A stretch of 64,000 nt of DNA from Chloroflexi bacterium UBA5189 (GCA_002413045.1 DHWF01000036.1:1-64000); one strand, 5' to 3'; positions 16,873 through 26,857 are shown, counted from the stretch's first letter. The notes: generated by a model from the letters alone, not told the origin. Numbers and translations: made by a program.

Positions 16873-18086
16873 GGATTCTTGCGGTCCAGGAGAGCGACTG
16901 GATCGACCGAAACCCGATCCTCCATCACCGGATGCTCGAGTCTCTCGCACTGGCAGGCGATTCGGTGCTGGTCCTGGACTACGACCTGCTGTGGCACCGG
17001 AAGGGTCGACGGCCGCTCATCCAGGGTCGGCGGGAGATCAACGATTCCACCAAGTTCTTCGCGGGATCCGGGGTCAAGGTCGTGCGGCCGGCCATGATCC
17101 GCATCCCGGGGCTCGCCCGCCCAACGTGGCTGCTCATGACGACGATCGAGCTGATCAGGGCATTCCGGCGCTTCGGGCCGGAGGTGGTCGTTGCCTACGG
17201 GCTGTCGAACGCACTCGTCGCCCGAGTCCTCGCAGCCTTGTTTCGAGTGCCGTTCGTCTTCCACATCTTCGATGCGCTGCACACCCTTGCCGAGCCGGCA
17301 ATCCTTGCGCCGGTCGCGCGGCTTGTCGAAGGCGCCGTCCTGCGTTCATCCCGCGTGGTGATCGTCGTGCACAGGGGCATGCAGGACTACCTCCAGCAGA
17401 TGCGGGTTCGTCCCGATCGGATCCGATTCATCATGAATGGCTTCGAGGTGCGTGAGCCTGATGAGGGCCGCGTCGCGCGCCTGCGACGCGAGCTCGGCAT
17501 CGCCGACGACGAGGTGATGATCCTCTTCATCGGCTGGCTGTACTCCCACTCCGGGCTGCTCGAGATGGCCCGGGTGCTTGTCAATACGAATCGCTACGCC
17601 GGGTATCGCCTGGTGATCGCCGGTGACGGAGATGTCCTGGCAGAGCTGCGAGCCATGGCACATCGATCACCGGGAGGATCCCGCCTGGTCGTCCTCGGCA
17701 AGCGCCCGGTCGGCGAGATGCCCGACCTGATCGCGGCCGCTGACGTGGGCCTCTTCGCCGCGTCCCCGAGCCTGACAATGCGCAATGTCGTCCCGGCGAA
17801 GGTCGATGAGTACCTCGAGGTCGGTCGACCGATCGTCGCAACTCGGTTGCCGGGGATGCTCGCCGAGCTCGGTGCACTGCAGAGCATGATCTGGGTCGAC
17901 GGACCGCAGGATGCCCTCGGGACGCTCGACGCGCTGCTGCGAGGGCAGACAGATCGCCGCGCATTCCTGCGACACCTCGGGACGTTCGCCCGCGACTACG
18001 GGAAGCAGCGGGAGACGTGGGCCCAGGTGACCGCGCGATTTCGAGCCGCACTCACGGAGGGCGCGGCCCACTCCGTCACGGAGTAG
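16869..18086 (+). CDS. family 4 glycosyltransferase
   Basis: A 405-residue GT-B enzyme. The N-terminal half starts with MRILAVQESDWIDRNP. A hydrophobic membrane-facing patch follows around residues 85-130, common in transferases acting on lipid-linked acceptors. The C-terminal half includes ILFIGWLYSHSGL, VIAGDGDVL and the donor-site region PAKVDEYLEVGRPIVATRL, where the Glu of the EX7E-like signature sits. It lies divergent from the UDP-L-FucNAc genes, so a transferase for that sugar is a reasonable but unproven guess. The frame extends 35 codons upstream, but this ATG starts the conserved strand and overlaps a short upstream frame. Confidence 0.85.
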   Translation: MRILAVQESDWIDRNPILHHRMLESLALAGDSVLVLDYDLLWHRKGRRPLIQGRREINDSTKFFAGSGVKVVRPAMIRIPGLARPTWLLMTTIELIRAFRRFGPEVVVAYGLSNALVARVLAALFRVPFVFHIFDALHTLAEPAILAPVARLVEGAVLRSSRVVIVVHRGMQDYLQQMRVRPDRIRFIMNGFEVREPDEGRVARLRRELGIADDEVMILFIGWLYSHSGLLEMARVLVNTNRYAGYRLVIAGDGDVLAELRAMAHRSPGGSRLVVLGKRPVGEMPDLIAAADVGLFAASPSLTMRNVVPAKVDEYLEVGRPIVATRLPGMLAELGALQSMIWVDGPQDALGTLDALLRGQTDRRAFLRHLGTFARDYGKQRETWAQVTARFRAALTEGAAHSVTE

Positions 18087-18112
18087 TTCCGGCCGCCAGT
18101 CCGCCGGCAGGG

Positions 18113-18118
18113 CAGAAT
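18113..18118 (+). promoter_or_regulatory. candidate -10 element before the epimerase gene
   Basis: CAGAAT is followed by six bases and the ATG of the epimerase gene, the same geometry as the other leaderless-type starts in this window. The intervening GGAG could alternatively be a ribosome binding site, though it lies only a few bases from the ATG. Confidence 0.3.
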
Positions 18119-18124
18119 GGAGCA

Positions 18125-19063
18125 ATGACCTCGCTCGTCACCGGCGGAGCCGGTTTCATCGGCAGCAACCTGGTCCGCGCGCTGATCGAGGGCGGCTCCG
18201 ACGTCGTCGTCGTCGACGACTTCTCGACAGGCCTCCGCGAGCACCTGCCCAAGTCGTCCAGGTTGACGATCGTCGAGGCCGATCTGGCCGACCACGCCGG
18301 GCTCGAGCGGCTCGTTCGAGGCTGCGAGTACGTGTTCCACCTCGCCGCTCAGGTGGGGGTCATCACCTCCATCCTGGATCCAGTGGCCGACGCATATGCA
18401 AATATCCTGGGCACCGTCCGCCTGCTCGCGGCCTGTCGCGACAGCTCCGTCAAGAAGATCGTGTGCTCATCGTCCGCGGCGCCATTCGGCGAGGCGAAGG
18501 CCGAACGAATCGACGAGACGCATCCCCAGGAACCGGAGAGCTTCTATGCCCTCAGCAAGATGTCGGCGGAGCGGTATGCCGTCCTCGCATCGTCCCTGCT
18601 CCGGCTCCCCACGGTCTGTCTTCGCTACTTCAATGTCTACGGTCTGCCACTCTCGAGCAGCGAGTACGCCGGGGTGATCAGCATTTTTCTCGACCGGCTC
18701 TTGAAGGACGAACCGCTGGTCATCTATGGCGACGGCTCCCAGGATCGGGACTTCGTTTATGTCGCGGATGTCGTCCGTGCGAACCTGCTCGCATCCCGCA
18801 ACGGTGCCGCTGGCGCGGTCTACAACATCGGAACCGGCACGCCGACCAGCATCCTGGAGCTCGCGCACCTCATGTCTGAACTGGCCAATCGCACACCGCG
18901 GATCGATTTCCGGCCGTTCCGCCCGGGCGAGATCCGGCATAGCACGGCGGCAATCGACCGCGCGCGGGCGGACCTTGGGTACGAGCCCGCATACGATCTC
19001 CGGACGGGCCTCGGCGCCATGTGGGCGGAGCTGTGGCCGGCGGGCATGCGCCGCGACCCATGA
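18125..19063 (+). CDS. NAD-dependent nucleotide-sugar epimerase/dehydratase
   Basis: A 312-residue extended SDR. VTGGAGFIGSN is at residues 5-15, an Asp30-Asp31 pair at the end of strand 2 indicates NAD preference, SSS is at 115-117, and the catalytic YxxxK is Tyr141/Lys145 (YALSK). RYFNVYGLP and the DRDFVYVADVVRANL segment are typical of UDP-glucose 4-epimerase-like and NDP-sugar decarboxylase-like enzymes. The exact reaction cannot be assigned from sequence; 4-epimerisation of a UDP-sugar is the default guess. The preceding SDR-unlike codons are excluded by choosing the ATG directly before the Rossmann strand. Confidence 0.85.
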   Translation: MTSLVTGGAGFIGSNLVRALIEGGSDVVVVDDFSTGLREHLPKSSRLTIVEADLADHAGLERLVRGCEYVFHLAAQVGVITSILDPVADAYANILGTVRLLAACRDSSVKKIVCSSSAAPFGEAKAERIDETHPQEPESFYALSKMSAERYAVLASSLLRLPTVCLRYFNVYGLPLSSSEYAGVISIFLDRLLKDEPLVIYGDGSQDRDFVYVADVVRANLLASRNGAAGAVYNIGTGTPTSILELAHLMSELANRTPRIDFRPFRPGEIRHSTAAIDRARADLGYEPAYDLRTGLGAMWAELWPAGMRRDP

Positions 19064-19097
19064 GCCCGCTCCGGCCGACCCGTGTGGCACGCCTGTC

Positions 19098-20387
19098 ATG
19101 ACGATGATCTCGCGGACACTGGCCCGGGCTCGTCCTCCGCTCTACAGGAATGCCCTGATCCTGATGGGCAATTCCGGTCTCACGGCGGGTCTCGGCTTCG
19201 TCTTCTGGGCACTCGCCGCGCGGGCGTATCCGCCCGCCGAGCTCGGGCTCGCATCAGCGGCGATCTCCTCGGCGCTGTTCATTGCGACGGTGTCGCTCCT
19301 TGGCCTGCCGTATGCCCTCGTTCGATTCGCGCCGTCCGCGGTCGGCGGCCTCGCGGTCGTCACATCGACGATCGCGTCGGTGGTCACGCTGGTAAGCGCC
19401 ATCGCCGGGATCATCTTCATGGCAGGCATCCACACGTGGGCGCCCTCGCTTGGTGCGCTCGCCCCGATCCCTCTGCTCGCGCTCGCCGTCATCACGCTTG
19501 CCGCGGCAACGGGGGCATCAACGGTGCTCGTCTATGCGTCCGTGAGCGCCCGCGACACCCGACCCGCGCTCGCAGGTGGTGTCGTACAGGGGGTCGTCAA
19601 GAGTGCCCTCGTCCTCGGATTCGCGATCGTGTTCTCGCACGCCGGCTTTGCCGTCGTGCTTGCCTGGTTGCTTGGCACGCTGGCGGCGGTATCCGTTCAG
19701 CTCTGGCTGCTCCGGGCGCAGATCGCTCGACGAGTGGATCTGCAGTTGCTCCGGCGGGCCACGTTCCTGCGCTACTCCGCCGGCAACTGGGCGGGTGACC
19801 TCGCCTGGACTGCCCCTGGACTCCTGTTTCCGTTGGTCGTCGTGACCTTGTTGGGTGCGGAGGCAAACGCCTACTTCTTCGTCGCGTGGGCGATCGCCGC
19901 GCTCCTCGTGGGCATTCCCACGGCCGTGGCGAGCTCGCTCCTCGCCGAGGGCAGCCACGCGGACGGCGAAACGGACGAGCACCTGCGGCGCGCCGTCCGC
20001 TTCACGCTGCCGTTGGTCCTGATGGCGATTGCCGTGTGTTTCGTTGGTGCACCAATGCTGCTGGGCCTCTTCGGGGTCCGGTACGCATCCGAGGGGGTTG
20101 ACACGCTGCGTCTGCTCAGTCTCGCTGCGATGCCCCTGAGCCTGAACCTGCTGTACCTGACCGTCGCGCGCGTCGAACACAACATTCGCAGAATCGTGGC
20201 CGTCGCGGCCGTCACGGGGGGCGGCGCAATGATCCTCGGCGTCGGGCTGATCCCGGCGCTGGGCGAGACGGGCATCGCTCTCGGCTATCTCATCGCGCAC
20301 TGCCTCGTCGCTATCCCGCTGACGATTGAATGGTTGGTCCGGGGACAGGCGCGGCCGGGAGCGTCGGCCGGGACGTCGCACGACTAA
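19098..20387 (+). CDS. Wzx-like polysaccharide flippase
   Basis: A 429-residue protein with about 12 membrane helices and short loops, matching the MATE/MVF-type oligosaccharide flippases. The first helix pair resembles NALILMGNSGLTAGLGFVFW followed by LAARAYPPAELGLASA, the usual Wzx start, and the second half repeats the pattern. It would move the lipid-linked repeat unit across the cytoplasmic membrane. It lies 34 bp after the epimerase gene on the same strand. A second flippase-like gene occurs 9 kb downstream, so the region may serve two glycans, or one may handle a modified unit. Confidence 0.78.
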   Translation: MTMISRTLARARPPLYRNALILMGNSGLTAGLGFVFWALAARAYPPAELGLASAAISSALFIATVSLLGLPYALVRFAPSAVGGLAVVTSTIASVVTLVSAIAGIIFMAGIHTWAPSLGALAPIPLLALAVITLAAATGASTVLVYASVSARDTRPALAGGVVQGVVKSALVLGFAIVFSHAGFAVVLAWLLGTLAAVSVQLWLLRAQIARRVDLQLLRRATFLRYSAGNWAGDLAWTAPGLLFPLVVVTLLGAEANAYFFVAWAIAALLVGIPTAVASSLLAEGSHADGETDEHLRRAVRFTLPLVLMAIAVCFVGAPMLLGLFGVRYASEGVDTLRLLSLAAMPLSLNLLYLTVARVEHNIRRIVAVAAVTGGGAMILGVGLIPALGETGIALGYLIAHCLVAIPLTIEWLVRGQARPGASAGTSHD

Positions 20388-20403
20388 GCGAGCGGCAGAG
20401 GTT

Positions 20404-21984
20404 TCAGGTCGCCGGCTGTCGCAAGCGGTAGAGTTGCACATCTCCGTTGTCGTACACGATGTTCGTCGCTTCCAGGTCGGGGAGCGTTTCGTCGAGACGG
20501 GTAATCTGCTCTCGAATCTCCCCCGAGATCAGGAATGACGCCGTTCCGCGATCGGGCTCGTCCATGTCCCAGACATCCGAATGCGACAAGCCGCCGATCG
20601 TGATCTCGTATGCCGCCTGCAGGCGGTCGTCGGGCCCGATCCAGGTGGGCGTGTTCGGCAAATGGACTTGCACCCAGACCAGGCCTTCGAACTCGGAGGC
20701 CGTATAGAAGATCCACTTGTTGCTGACGTTTGGGTCGAGCGTGGACTTGACGAGCGCGCCGACGGATGCGGCCGCGACGGCGATCGCGGCGGATGTCAGC
20801 GCGAGCTTCTTGATGCGCGGGCCAGGTCGCCAGCGGCTCAACGCGACTGCAACCATAGGTGCGGCGACGGTTGCGAACACGGCGAACGCCCGATATTGGA
20901 CATTCGCCGCCAGGGACCCGGTTCGGTCGATCGCGATGCTCGCTGCCCCCTGGGCAGCGAAGGCGGCATAGAACAGCCAGAGGGCCCAGATCCCAAACGA
21001 CTCTGGGCGGCCACCGCGCAGCCACCGCACGGCAAACCACAGCCAAACGAGGGCCGAGGAGATCAAGAGGATGAAATCGACCATGCTCAGGGCCAGGTAC
21101 GCAAGCGGGCTCACCCACGCGGCCAGGATGCCCGCATAGGGATCGAATCCCCCGCCGCCGGTCAGGATTAGGTTGATGAGCCTTGCCGGGATCGAACCGA
21201 GCTCGCGAAGCGTGGGCAGGATTGGTGGATAGATGAAGACCACGAAGACAACGACGAGCACCGCCGACGCTGCACTCGACCAGCCGAAGATTCGGACGGA
21301 GTCGGTCGCGAATGGGCGTAGGTTGGGCCGGATGCGACGAGCGACCCAGGAGAGAATCAGGGCGGAAACGAGGGCAACGACGAGGGACATCCCGAAGAGT
21401 GCGTTCGTGGCAATCAGACCCCAGCTCATTAACAGGACAAGCGCCATGTGGGCCCTGTGCATGAACGGGTCGTCGCGGCTACGGACGCTCCGAACGAGCA
21501 GCCACAGAGCCGTGAGCAGAAAGGCTCGATCGAGGCGTTCGTGGCTGCCCCGAAGGACGGCGAACAGATACTCCGGCACGAGCACGAGCAGGAGTACGGC
21601 GAGCGTCGCGATTCGAGCGCTGCCGGTCAATTCACGGTAGAGGGCCCATGCGGGCAGGACAAGGAGGGCCGAGATGAGAGGAAATACGTCCTGCTGCAGT
21701 GCCTGAATGCTCAAACCGGTGAACGCCACGATCGCCATCGAAACGACCTGATAGCCGTACCCGTTGTAGTAGGCATCCACGGTCTGAGGAGCAAGTTCGG
21801 CGTTATTGGTCACGACCCGAATGGCCTGTGACATCGAGCCCGTGTCGGTCTCCGCCCACAGCCCGCCGGGCCGTAGGACGAAGTAGGCGCCGGCAAGGAG
21901 TGCCATGACGAGCAGTGCCGCGAGTTCAACGAGCGTCCGCCGGTCACCCTCCGACAGGACCCCGCGCAGTGCTCGAAATGTCAT
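20404..21984 (-). CDS. polytopic GT-C-like membrane protein
   Basis: A 526-residue protein with about ten to twelve helices and a soluble C-terminal part of about 110 residues. The first extracytoplasmic loop carries an acidic cluster in GLWAETDTGSM, in the position of the catalytic-base motif of GT-C glycosyltransferases and oligosaccharyltransferase-like proteins. A loop with NAELAPQTVDAYYNGYGYQ follows. It resembles uncharacterised membrane glycosyltransferases of Chloroflexota and Actinomycetota. A Wzy-type polymerase remains possible. Its stop faces that of the flippase, and its ATG lies directly next to the stop of the epimerase upstream on the minus strand. Confidence 0.68.
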   Translation of the reverse strand: MTFRALRGVLSEGDRRTLVELAALLVMALLAGAYFVLRPGGLWAETDTGSMSQAIRVVTNNAELAPQTVDAYYNGYGYQVVSMAIVAFTGLSIQALQQDVFPLISALLVLPAWALYRELTGSARIATLAVLLLVLVPEYLFAVLRGSHERLDRAFLLTALWLLVRSVRSRDDPFMHRAHMALVLLMSWGLIATNALFGMSLVVALVSALILSWVARRIRPNLRPFATDSVRIFGWSSAASAVLVVVFVVFIYPPILPTLRELGSIPARLINLILTGGGGFDPYAGILAAWVSPLAYLALSMVDFILLISSALVWLWFAVRWLRGGRPESFGIWALWLFYAAFAAQGAASIAIDRTGSLAANVQYRAFAVFATVAAPMVAVALSRWRPGPRIKKLALTSAAIAVAAASVGALVKSTLDPNVSNKWIFYTASEFEGLVWVQVHLPNTPTWIGPDDRLQAAYEITIGGLSHSDVWDMDEPDRGTASFLISGEIREQITRLDETLPDLEATNIVYDNGDVQLYRLRQPAT

Positions 21985-23043
21985 CTAGACCCGAACGACG
22001 GTCGCTCCTGCACCAGACCGTCGGCGCAGGTTCTCGTCAAGCTGGTTGGCACTGAGAAGCCGACGAATCTGGGCGATTCGCTGGAAGCGGGGACCCTGGA
22101 ACTCCTCGAGCGTCAGGTGCTCCCGGGCAAATGCTTCGGCCAGCTCGCTCGCTCCTGCCCTGGCGTTCCAGGTCGTCCGGAACCCAAGCTCACGTTCGAT
22201 CCGTCCGCAGTCGACGCGGTAGTTGCGCATGTCGGCAGACGCATCCCCGGCGTACTCGACCTGGCAGCCGGGAACCACATCGGCGACGAGCTCGGCCAGT
22301 TCGCGGATCTGATAGTTCTCCTCCGTGGAACCGACGTTGAAGGCTCGATCGCGGACGGCTTCGGTCGGCGCCCGAAGCACCGTCACGACGGCACGCGCGA
22401 TGTCATGGACGTGGACGATGGGTCGCCACGCACGGCCGTCGCTCTGCAGTCTCACCTGCCCCGTCGTGATCGCCCACGCGACGAGGTTGTTCAGGACGAC
22501 ATCGACGCGCAATCGGGGCGATACGCCGTACGCGGTCGCGTTGCGCAGGTACGTCGGACTGAAGGCGCGGTCGGCGAGGCGTGCGAGATCGCGCTCGGCG
22601 AGGACCTTGGAACGACCATACGGCGTGACGGGTCGCAATTCCGCATCCTCGGTCAGCAGCGCGTCGCCGCCGGATGCGCCGTAGTTGCTGCATGACGAGG
22701 AAAAGACAAAGCGCTCGACGCCGGCAGCCTTCGCACTCGCCGCGAGGCGGACGGTCGCCTCGTGGTTCACGGCCATCGTCAGGCTCGGGTCGATATCGCC
22801 AAGCGGGTCGTTCGAGAGCGCCGCCAGGTGAACGACTGCGTCGAACCCGACCAGGTCGGTCTGACCGACGTCTCGCAGGTCCAGCGCCAGCATCGGGATC
22901 GAGGGCATCGCGGCGGGATCCCCGAATGTGCAGTCGTGATAGAGGTCGCTGTCCAGACCGACGACGTCCATCCCGTCAGACACGAGAACGCGGGTCATGA
23001 CCACGCCGAGATAGCCGAGGTGTCCCGTGACCAGAACTCGCAC
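21985..23043 (-). CDS. NAD-dependent epimerase/dehydratase family protein
   Basis: A protein of about 352 residues. The dinucleotide-binding GHLGYLG is at residues 7-13, Asp31 closes strand 2, SSSCSNYG is at 115-122, and the catalytic YxxxK is Tyr142/Lys146 (YGRSK). The family is the extended SDR group often found beside sugar C-methyltransferases. A C-terminal extension with many charged residues follows the catalytic domain. GTG at this position fits the first strand; another GTG four codons upstream is possible. The long upstream continuation of the frame is not coding. It faces the secreted sugar dehydrogenase across a 220-bp control region. Confidence 0.8.
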   Translation of the reverse strand: MRVLVTGHLGYLGVVMTRVLVSDGMDVVGLDSDLYHDCTFGDPAAMPSIPMLALDLRDVGQTDLVGFDAVVHLAALSNDPLGDIDPSLTMAVNHEATVRLAASAKAAGVERFVFSSSCSNYGASGGDALLTEDAELRPVTPYGRSKVLAERDLARLADRAFSPTYLRNATAYGVSPRLRVDVVLNNLVAWAITTGQVRLQSDGRAWRPIVHVHDIARAVVTVLRAPTEAVRDRAFNVGSTEENYQIRELAELVADVVPGCQVEYAGDASADMRNYRVDCGRIERELGFRTTWNARAGASELAEAFAREHLTLEEFQGPRFQRIAQIRRLLSANQLDENLRRRSGAGATVVRV

Positions 23044-23167
23044 GCGGGCTCCCACGATAGCTAGGGCTCCAGCGGCACAGCCTACACGCGCGCCCCCGAT
23101 CTCGAGGTCTCTCCGGGCGTCGGCTGCGAGTCGGCAATGCGAGCCGGACGACGCTGGCGCGCGTGCC

Positions 23168-23196
23168 TTCTTGGCCCTCCACGGAGTGTCTATAGT
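23168..23196 (+). promoter_or_regulatory. candidate promoter of the secreted sugar dehydrogenase gene
   Basis: TTCTTG and TATAGT are spaced by 17 bases. The -10 matches consensus at five of six positions and stands out in this GC-rich DNA. It lies about 70 bases before the start of the large secreted protein. Confidence 0.4.
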
Positions 23197-23265
23197 TACG
23201 CCGTCTGAGTCGTCCGACCGCCTCGCGGGCCAGGATCTGGAGGGCACCACGTCCGCGCCAACGCC

Positions 23266-26200
23266 GTGGTGATGCAGCGGCGCCTGTTCGTCCGTCCGCC
23301 GATCCGCCAGGCGTTCCTCGTCGCCCTCGTCGCCTTCTCGACCATTGCCAGCGTCGTGCTGCCGGTCTCCGCGCCCGCACCGGCCCAGGCCGCCCAGCCC
23401 ACCGAACTGCAGTGCCAGAAGGGCTTCCTTCGATCGAGCGCGTCGGGCGTCGAGACATGTGCGGCGGTCGGTGGCAGAGCGGAGCCGCTCGTCAGCGCAC
23501 TCCCAACCGGGTTCCAGGAGAGCACCGTCTGGTCCGGTCTGACCAACCCGACGGCGATCCGCTTTGCGGCCGACGGCCGTGTGTTCGTGGCGGAGAAGAG
23601 CGGGACGATCAAGATCTTCGACAGCCTCGCTGACCCGACGCCGACGTCCTTCACGGGCCTGAACACGAACGTGCACAACTTCTGGGACCGGGGCCTCCTC
23701 GGGATGGCACTGGATCCGAGCCTGACCGGCGGCATGGGATCGGGCTCGTACATCTACGTGCTGTACTCGTACGACCATGTCCTCGGCAGCGCCGCACCCG
23801 CAGGACAGTGGACTGATGGTTGCCCGACACCCCCCGGCCCGAACACCGACGGGTGCGTGATCAGCGGCCGCCTTTCACGACTCGCCGTGACGGGCTCGAC
23901 GATCACGGGCACCGAGCAGGTGCTGATCGAGGATTGGTGCCAGCAGTTCCCGAGCCATTCCGTCGGCAGCCTGGCCTTCGGTCCGGACGGCGCGCTGTAC
24001 GTCAGCGGGGGCGACGGGGCAAACTTCAACGCCGTCGACTACGGGCAGTTCGGTGGCTCGCTGGCGGACACCCCCACGCCGGCAAACCCGTGTGGCGATC
24101 CACCAGGTGCGCCAATGTCCCCACCGACCGCCGAGGGCGGCGCCCTCCGAAGCCAGGACGTCCGGGTCGCGACGCCGTCCGGCACGTATCGGGATGTCGT
24201 CGTCGGCGACACGCCGATCTCGTACTGGCGGCTCGGCGAATCGAGCGGGACCACGGCAGTCGACCAGATGGCGACCAACCCAGGAACCTACGTTGGCGGT
24301 CCGACTCTCGGCGTCGCCGGTCCGCTCGTCGGCGATTCGAACACCGCGGTCGGCCTGAATGGAACGTCGCAGTACGTCAGCGTGGCCAACTCGGCGGCAT
24401 TCCGCTTCGCCGGGACCGCGCCGTTCAGCGTCGAGATCTGGTTCAAGCACACCGCCGACGGGACCTACCGACGGGTGATCGGCGCTGAGAATGCCTTGGG
24501 GCAGGGCTGGCACATCTACTCACAGAACGCGGCCTGGGGGTTCGTGCGGCTGGGCGCCGGTGGGGTCGCGCAGGTGACGGATGCGACGCCGGCAGGCTCG
24601 GGCTGGATCCACGCCGTGGCCACGTACGACGGCACGACGATGCACCTCTACGAGAACGGTACCGAGCTCGCGCTCCCGGCGATGTCGAATCAGGCCCTCC
24701 CGTCGGACACGACGTTCTTTGTCGGGCGGTACGGCGGGGCGCCCGTCTCGATGTTCAACGGCACGATCGACGAGTCGGCCATCTACAACTACGCCCTCTC
24801 ACCGGCCCAGGTGGTGGCCCACTTCGCCGCGGCCTCGGCGCCATCCCCGACGGGCGACCCGACGGGCCTGAACGGGGCGATCCTCCGCGTGAACCCGGCG
24901 ACCGGGGCAGGGATGCCGGGAAACCCATTCGCGTCCAGCAGCGACGCCAACGCGCGCCGGATCATCGCCTTTGGTCTTCGCAATCCATTCCGCGTGACCT
25001 TCCGGCCCAACACGAACGAGCTGTGGGTCGGCGATGTCGGCTGGAGCACATGGGAGGAGATCGACCGGATCCCCGATGCCACAGACGGCATCGCGGAGAA
25101 CTTCGGCTGGCCATGCTACGAGGGAAATGCCCGCCAGGACGGCTATGATGCGGCAAACCTGAACCTGTGCGAGACGCTCTACAACCAGGGTCCAGGCGCC
25201 ATCGCGTCGCCGCTCTTCGAATACAACCACCTCGCCACCGTGGTGTCCGGCGAGACGTGCCCGACAGGGAGCTCCTCGATCACAGGCGTCGCCTTCTATC
25301 CGAAGACCGGCGGATCGTTCCCATTCGCCTACGCCGGAGGTCTGTTCTTCGCCGACCACAGCCGCAACTGCATCTGGTTCATGCCCGAGGGCAGCAACGG
25401 CCAGCCGGATCCGAACGCCACGCAGACGTTCGTCGCCGGTGCGTCCAATCCGGTCGACCTGGTCATCGGCCCAGGAGGCGACCTGTATTACGTCGACTTC
25501 GGGGACACCTGCGGGACCTGCGGCGCGATCCGCCGGATCAGCTCGAGCGGTGGGAACCAGGCACCGACCGCGGTCATCCAGGCAGCGCCCACCGGCGGTC
25601 CCGTGCCGCTGACGGTCAGCTTCAACGGCAGCGGCTCCTCGGATCCTGAGGGCACCGCCTTGACGTACGCGTGGGACCTGGACGGAGACGGGGCGTACGA
25701 CGACGCCACCGGGCCAACGGCGTCATGGACGTACCAGAGCCCGGGCAACGTCACTGTCGGGTTGCGGGCGACCGACGCGCAGCTTGCATCCGGGACTGCC
25801 AGCCAGGTCATCAGCGTTGCCAACAGCCCGCCCGTGCCTACGATCTCGGCCCCGACCTCGGCGCTGACCTGGAAGGTCGGTGACCTGATCTCCTTCAGCG
25901 GGTCGGCGACCGACCCGGAGGATGGGGCACTTCCGGCCTCCGCGCTGAGCTGGGCACTCGTCATCCAGCACTGCCCATCGAACTGCCACACGCACGGCGT
26001 CCAGACCTGGGCCGGCGTCGCCTCCGGCTCGTTCAACGCGCCCGACCACGAATACCCTTCATACCTCGAGCTCAGCCTCACGGCCACCGACAGATTCGGA
26101 TCGAGCGCGACGAGGACGGTCAGGCTCGATCCGGAGACCGTCGTGTTGAGCTTCCAGACCGTGCCTTCGGGCCTCGCGCTCGCGGTCAATGCGCTGTCGT

Positions 26201-26829
26201 CCACGGCGCCATTCAGTCGGACGGTGATCGTTGGCTCCTCCAACTCGGTCTCGGCCACCTCGCCGCAGACCCTCGGCGGCGCCAGCTATGGGTTCACGTC
26301 GTGGTCCGACGGCCTGCCACAGTCACACCAGATCGTCGCACCGGCGACGAATACGACCTACACGGCGACATACACCTCCACCTCGTTCTCGATCGCCACG
26401 TCGGCAGATTCCCTGATCCGATGGAACAAGGCGAACGCGAATTTCGGGACATCGACCGACCTCCGCGTGCGAACGGGGCAATACCGTACGTATCTGAAGT
26501 TCGTGGTCACCGGCCTGACGCACCCGGCCAGCTCGGCGACGATCCGCCTGTGGGTGACCGATCCCGGCACCGGAGGGGGCAGCGCCTTCGTTGTCGGCAA
26601 TACGTGGACCGAGACCGGGATCACCTGGAACAACGCGCCCGTGATCTCGGGTTCCGCTCTGTCGACGATCGGGACAGCGGCGACCGGGACGTGGGTCGAG
26701 TTCAATGTCGGGTCCGTGATCACGGGTAATGCCACCTACAGTTTCGCGATCTCCGGCGGGAACACGGATGCCGTTGATTACGCAAGCCGGGAGACCGCAA
26801 ACGACCCGGTGCTCGTCGTGACCCCCTAG
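23266..26829 (+). CDS. large secreted PQQ-type sugar dehydrogenase with LamG, PKD and CBM96-like domains
   Basis: A 1187-residue exported protein. Order: signal peptide (1-43); first part of a glucose/sorbosone-dehydrogenase beta-propeller (about 75-305, with WSGLTNPTAIRFAADGRVFV and SLAFGPDGALYVSGGDG); an inserted LamG lectin-like domain (about 308-525, SYWRLGE through FNGTIDESAIYNYALS); the rest of the propeller (about 530-760, with FGLRNPFRVTF and WVGDVGWSTWEEID); a PKD domain (about 765-850, WDLDGDG); an Ig-like domain; a small YGFTSWSDG repeat-type domain; and a C-terminal DNRLRE/CBM96-like domain (about 1040-1187). Propellers of this family oxidise sugars using PQQ. Start is GTG here or ATG two codons later. 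No sortase or anchor signal is seen. Confidence 0.85.
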   Translation: MVMQRRLFVRPPIRQAFLVALVAFSTIASVVLPVSAPAPAQAAQPTELQCQKGFLRSSASGVETCAAVGGRAEPLVSALPTGFQESTVWSGLTNPTAIRFAADGRVFVAEKSGTIKIFDSLADPTPTSFTGLNTNVHNFWDRGLLGMALDPSLTGGMGSGSYIYVLYSYDHVLGSAAPAGQWTDGCPTPPGPNTDGCVISGRLSRLAVTGSTITGTEQVLIEDWCQQFPSHSVGSLAFGPDGALYVSGGDGANFNAVDYGQFGGSLADTPTPANPCGDPPGAPMSPPTAEGGALRSQDVRVATPSGTYRDVVVGDTPISYWRLGESSGTTAVDQMATNPGTYVGGPTLGVAGPLVGDSNTAVGLNGTSQYVSVANSAAFRFAGTAPFSVEIWFKHTADGTYRRVIGAENALGQGWHIYSQNAAWGFVRLGAGGVAQVTDATPAGSGWIHAVATYDGTTMHLYENGTELALPAMSNQALPSDTTFFVGRYGGAPVSMFNGTIDESAIYNYALSPAQVVAHFAAASAPSPTGDPTGLNGAILRVNPATGAGMPGNPFASSSDANARRIIAFGLRNPFRVTFRPNTNELWVGDVGWSTWEEIDRIPDATDGIAENFGWPCYEGNARQDGYDAANLNLCETLYNQGPGAIASPLFEYNHLATVVSGETCPTGSSSITGVAFYPKTGGSFPFAYAGGLFFADHSRNCIWFMPEGSNGQPDPNATQTFVAGASNPVDLVIGPGGDLYYVDFGDTCGTCGAIRRISSSGGNQAPTAVIQAAPTGGPVPLTVSFNGSGSSDPEGTALTYAWDLDGDGAYDDATGPTASWTYQSPGNVTVGLRATDAQLASGTASQVISVANSPPVPTISAPTSALTWKVGDLISFSGSATDPEDGALPASALSWALVIQHCPSNCHTHGVQTWAGVASGSFNAPDHEYPSYLELSLTATDRFGSSATRTVRLDPETVVLSFQTVPSGLALAVNALSSTAPFSRTVIVGSSNSVSATSPQTLGGASYGFTSWSDGLPQSHQIVAPATNTTYTATYTSTSFSIATSADSLIRWNKANANFGTSTDLRVRTGQYRTYLKFVVTGLTHPASSATIRLWVTDPGTGGGSAFVVGNTWTETGITWNNAPVISGSALSTIGTAATGTWVEFNVGSVITGNATYSFAISGGNTDAVDYASRETANDPVLVVTP

Positions 26830-26857
26830 TGTCTCGTCGCCGCTGCAAGACCGAGTC

